From the NCBI GenBank assembly GCA_045600965.1, contig JAZRYW010000002.1, forward strand, positions 1 through 17,750: a stretch of DNA of 17,750 nt, read 5' to 3'. Of this stretch, positions 15,573-17,750 are shown one piece after another. The stretch's first letter is position 1. Every line of letters starts with the position of its first letter. The position numbers and the translations under genes are program-made. The notes under the pieces were generated by a model. That model ran no database searches and was not told the origin of the DNA. It worked only from the letters and a program-made list of their open reading frames with translations. The DNA comes from RGIG6374 sp045600965 (GTDB lineage Bacteria; Bacteroidota; Bacteroidia; Bacteroidales; UBA932).

Positions 15573-16040
15573 ATGCGTCTTTCCCCTTTGAAACGACTTA
15601 TTTCAACATTTTCGGCTATTTTCATCGTATCAGGATGCGCGCCGTCATACGTCTTGACCGCCGACAGCCTGCTGCAGCAGCTGGAGAAGGGCGAGACGGT
15701 TGTAAGGCGGATAGTCCCCGTCGGAAAGGCTGTCCACCTGGGGATCACATCATACAAGGCCAACGGCATAGACACTCTCAGCGTAACCGACAGGAAAGGC
15801 GCTCCCTGCAGCCTCGCGGTAAGCCCCAACCTCGTGATTTCCGTTACGGACACTTCCGGGGCCGTCAATTTCATTCACTTCGATACAATGGCCGTCGAGG
15901 ACGGGGCCGTCACCGGATCAACATCCCACATCCGCAACTCGAAAGTGATCATTCCCAAGGACGCCATCACGGACATTTCCATCAGAATCTCCGGCAAAAG
16001 CGCGATGGAATACGCCGACTGGGCATCCCCACGGCAATAG
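15573..16040 (+). CDS. Small lipoprotein, probably frameshifted near its 3' end
   Basis: 155 aa as read. Signal peptide with lipobox VSGC, Cys22. I chose the ATG at 15573 over 15570 because the AAGGA just upstream is better spaced. The mature part is rich in beta-type sequence (LVISVTDTSGAVNFIHF, KVIIPKDAITDISIRISG); no family recognised. The frame stops at 16038-16040, but the -1 frame immediately after continues for 36 codons with the same codon habits (SLDNLTGKLGIRDPF, FGEEAAVKIGK) to TAA at 16148-16150. One extra C in the CCCC run at 16027-16030 would join them into a 192-aa protein. I infer a 1-nt deletion or assembly error. Confidence 0.75.
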   Translation: MRLSPLKRLISTFSAIFIVSGCAPSYVLTADSLLQQLEKGETVVRRIVPVGKAVHLGITSYKANGIDTLSVTDRKGAPCSLAVSPNLVISVTDTSGAVNFIHFDTMAVEDGAVTGSTSHIRNSKVIIPKDAITDISIRISGKSAMEYADWASPRQ

Positions 16041-16142
16041 CATCAAGCCGTGGTACGAAATCCCTCGACAATCTCACCGGCAAACTCGGTATAAGGGATC
16101 CTTTCGACAGCATATTCGGAGAAGAGGCGGCAGTCAAGATAG

Positions 16143-16161
16143 GGAAATAACCGCTATTTCC
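16143..16161. terminator. Weak hairpin at the end of the frameshifted lipoprotein frame
   Basis: GGAAATA/TATTTCC forms a 7-bp stem with loop ACCGC and includes the TAA at 16148-16150. There is no T run, so termination is doubtful. Its position supports the idea that the gene originally ended at 16150. Confidence 0.3.
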
Positions 16162-16189
16162 TACAGAATCGCGTTGAAAGGAAAATAAC

Positions 16190-16197
16190 TAACTTTG
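16190..16197 (+). promoter_or_regulatory. Bacteroidota -7 box (TAACTTTG) for the acyltransferase gene
   Basis: Perfect TAnnTTTG box 10 nt before the ATG at 16208, implying a leader of only a few nucleotides. No good -33 TTG at 19-21 nt; the nearest TTG (16174-16176) is too close. Confidence 0.5.
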
Positions 16198-16207
16198 TCC
16201 GACATTT

Positions 16208-17218
16208 ATGAAAAGGATAGTCAGCATAGACATAGCAAGGGCCATTGGCATAGTGCTCGTCGTCATCGGGCATTATATGCCTGAAGGTGCGCCGTTCTGG
16301 TATGAGGGCATGAGAAACTGGATCTACTCCTTCCATATGCCGCTCTTCATGTTCCTGAGCGGATATGTCTATTCGCTTACAGCCAGGAAGGAGACGTACC
16401 TGTCTTTTCTGTCAAGGAAAGCCGCAAGGCTGCTCATTCCATACCTTATCGTGTCCGTAGTCATCATCCTGATAAAGTTAGCAGGCCAGAAAGTATTGGG
16501 GATAGGGCTGAAGAACCCCGTAGGAGCCGACGCCTTCATCCGCATGCTGGCATATCCCGAGGCCGCAATCCATCTCTGGTTCATTTTTGCGTTGTGGTGG
16601 ATATTCGTCATAGTGCCGTTCTTCAACTGGAAAGGCGGACACATCTCTCTTCTGATTATTGCGGCAGCATTGCATTATCTACCGCGCATCCTTCCGTCCA
16701 TCATCTTTCCGGGAATATTCTGCCTGAACCAGGCTGCCGAGTATTTCCTGTATTTTATGCTGGGAGCGGTCATATACGATTCAGGATTCAATCTCGGGAA
16801 ACCCCACAAGGTTCTTGCGGTGGCCGCACTGGTGCTCTTCGCTTTGAATTCCGTATTCAGATTCGCCACGTACGCGTCCGAATACATCGGTATAGCGGGC
16901 ATACTGGGACTTGCCGCCCTGCTGCAATTCGCTCCCGAAAAATGTCTCAAACCGGTATTGGCGGTTTCGGAATCATCGTATTGCATTTATCTGGTACACA
17001 GCATATTCATGGGATTTGCCGTGACAGCATTGAAGGTATTCCCGGCATTTCTTGACACTACCGGCTCCCTGTTTGCCCCTGGCGCTCTAATAATTGTCAG
17101 CGTTTCCTTATCGTTGAGCGTTCTTACCCATTTCCTCATCCGAAGAATCCGTTCCACCAGGTTGTCCGGATCCAGCCCTGAGTTCAAACACGAAACGCAA
17201 TCGGGGAGAAGAATTTGA
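16208..17218 (+). CDS. Acyltransferase-3 family integral membrane protein (OafA-like)
   Basis: 336 aa with about ten hydrophobic helices. The N-terminus shows family hallmarks: SIDIARAIGIVLVVIGHY with D8, R11 and H22, and SFHMPLFMFLSGY with H43. These inner-membrane enzymes move acyl (often acetyl) groups from a cytoplasmic donor onto periplasmic sugars such as LPS, capsule or peptidoglycan. The acceptor here cannot be told. The C-terminal tail after about residue 318 is hydrophilic and basic. No glycosyltransferase or polysaccharide genes adjoin it, so it is not clearly part of a surface-sugar cluster. It is followed by an imperfect palindrome at 17285-17330 that may end its transcript. Confidence 0.9.
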   Translation: MKRIVSIDIARAIGIVLVVIGHYMPEGAPFWYEGMRNWIYSFHMPLFMFLSGYVYSLTARKETYLSFLSRKAARLLIPYLIVSVVIILIKLAGQKVLGIGLKNPVGADAFIRMLAYPEAAIHLWFIFALWWIFVIVPFFNWKGGHISLLIIAAALHYLPRILPSIIFPGIFCLNQAAEYFLYFMLGAVIYDSGFNLGKPHKVLAVAALVLFALNSVFRFATYASEYIGIAGILGLAALLQFAPEKCLKPVLAVSESSYCIYLVHSIFMGFAVTALKVFPAFLDTTGSLFAPGALIIVSVSLSLSVLTHFLIRRIRSTRLSGSSPEFKHETQSGRRI

Positions 17219-17284
17219 GCCGGTCGGCTCTGCCGATTGTTTGTGATACGAAGATACAACTATTATTCGACAGGATCTTATATC

Positions 17285-17330
17285 AAAGAGGATGACCTCA
17301 AGTCTTGAAGACTTTTTAGTCACCCTCTTT
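17285..17330. terminator. 46-bp imperfect palindrome, likely bidirectional terminator
   Basis: Outer arms AAAGAGGATGAC (17285-17296) and GTCACCCTCTTT (17319-17330) pair over 12 positions with one G-T; the centre AGTCTTGAAGACT (17301-17313) is itself a palindrome. It lies between the convergent acyltransferase gene (67 nt beyond its stop) and the tRNA-Gly 3' end (8 nt away), the right place to end both transcripts. T runs are short, so it could instead be a repeat element. Confidence 0.55.
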
Positions 17331-17337
17331 AACTTTG

Positions 17338-17410
<73 letters not shown>

Positions 17411-17430
17411 ATATCCGCGAAACGGGACTG

Positions 17431-17461
17431 CAAAGGTATGAAGTTTTTTTTTACTTCCAAA
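17431..17461 (-). promoter_or_regulatory. Consensus Bacteroidota promoter of tRNA-Gly
   Basis: On the minus strand: TTTG (17458-17461), exactly 19 nt, then TACCTTTG (17431-17438), a full match to TTTG-N19-TAnnTTTG. The spacer holds a run of nine A flanked by the short inverted arms GAAGT/ACTTC. The expected start is a few bases before the tRNA 5' end at 17410. Confidence 0.85.
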
Positions 17462-17488
17462 TTTTTCAGCACCAATTTTCGCGATTTT

Positions 17489-17517
17489 TTCAAAACGGAA
17501 TCAGAATCTGTTTTGAA
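17489..17517. repeat. Inverted repeat TTCAAAAC/GTTTTGAA in AT-rich spacer
   Basis: Perfect 8-bp arms (17489-17496 and 17510-17517) around a 13-nt loop. It lies upstream of the tRNA promoter and before the REP-like units. An 11-base direct repeat ATTTTTCAGCA (17461-17471 and 17544-17554) links it to unit B, so it may be a third, decayed unit; this is weak. Confidence 0.4.
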
Positions 17518-17529
17518 ATGGTTCACGAA

Positions 17530-17640
17530 AATTATTATAGGTTATTTTTCAGCAGATTTTTTGATGATTTGAAGGAGCAACGGGGTTCCGTTGTGACTGA
17601 GAAGCATCGAAAAATATGCGAAAAAGAATCATAAGAAGTT
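17530..17640. repeat. REP-like AT-rich repeat unit with hairpin (copy B, diverged)
   Basis: Aligns with copy A along its length: AATTATTATA head, the identical 16-base block AGCAGATTTTTTGATG (17551-17566), GGAG (17574-17577), stem CAACGG/CCGTTG (17578-17583 and 17588-17593) around GGTT, TGAC, and a CATAAGAA tail. Four of six stem pairs differ from copy A, and all four are compensated. An 11-nt insertion near the head and an 8- to 9-nt gap before the hairpin are the main length differences. Confidence 0.65.
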
Positions 17641-17659
17641 GTTTAAATTTGATTGCCGA

Positions 17660-17750
17660 AATTTATTATAGCAGATTTTTTGATGGATTTGTGCTTGAAA
17701 TGAGGGAGCATACCGGTTGGTATGTGACCGAATTGAAAGTGCAAAGACGC
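17660..17750. repeat. REP-like repeat unit (copy A, right end), identical to bases 1-91
   Basis: 91 bases identical to the start of the window, with the hairpin at 17709-17724. It follows copy B by about 20 nt, making a two-unit array beside the tRNA. The region from the acyltransferase stop (17218) to the window end otherwise holds only the palindrome, tRNA, promoter and these repeats; no protein gene is supported there. Confidence 0.85.

Noticed and set aside
15635..16150. Separate 171-aa arginine-rich plus-strand gene
   Set aside because: Most of it is the shifted frame of the lipoprotein; only the last 36 codons or so look coding, best read as the lipoprotein's displaced C-terminus.
17578..17724. 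CRISPR array from regularly spaced hairpins in the AT-rich tail
   Set aside because: Only two diverged units, no uniform spacers, no cas genes; a REP-like repeat explains them better.

Overview
This 17,750-base window looks like chromosomal DNA from a Bacteroidales (Bacteroidota) bacterium, probably a metagenome-assembled contig of an uncultured gut or rumen lineage. Three things support this: several genes are preceded by the Bacteroidota-type -7 box TAnnTTTG instead of an E. coli promoter; Shine-Dalgarno sequences are largely absent; and the gene families are typical of the group (short-chain L-threonine dehydrogenase, C_GCAxxG_C_C protein, OmpA-like protein with a Bacteroidales-type N-terminus, ECF sigma factor followed by an anti-sigma/barrel protein). 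Coding DNA is moderately GC-rich with many C-ending codons, while spacers are strongly AT-rich. I cannot fix the family or genus.

Layout. (1) 1-113 is one copy of an AT-rich repeat unit with a hairpin. (2) 167-6202, plus strand, is a close-packed run: alaS, then a single open frame encoding an LptG/LptF-type permease fused in frame to a complete methionyl-tRNA formyltransferase, then an SDR-type threonine dehydrogenase. (3) 6275-9861, plus strand, is a four-gene unit with 3-4 nt gaps or a 20-nt overlap: VWA/YfbK-like lipoprotein, ECF sigma factor, anti-sigma factor carrying a predicted outer-membrane barrel, and a small LRR-like lipoprotein. It reads as an envelope-sensing circuit. (4) 9928-11979 is a ClpB-like disaggregase without the N-terminal domain, with a palindrome and an 8-bp hairpin just before its start codon. 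(5) 12001-12507 is a small cysteine-motif redox protein whose end almost abuts the convergent Tat-exported aldo/keto reductase with two 4Fe-4S motifs (12509-13861, minus). (6) 13925-15457, minus, is an exported OmpA-like protein with its own promoter and terminator. (7) 15573-16150, plus, is a small lipoprotein whose frame appears broken by a 1-nt indel, followed by an acyltransferase-3 membrane protein (16208-17218). (8) 17338-17410, minus, is tRNA-Gly(GCC) with a textbook Bacteroidota promoter; beyond it are AT-rich hairpin repeats to the end.

The most unusual points are the permease-formyltransferase fusion; the AT-rich repeat family at both ends, whose hairpin stem differs at four base pairs with all four compensated and whose GGTT loop is unchanged; and the compact ClpB with a possible RNA hairpin control. 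The first 91 bases are identical to the last 91. With alaS, fmt, clpB and a tRNA and no replication or mobility genes here, this is better explained by a dispersed repeat at both contig ends than by a real 17.7-kb circle.
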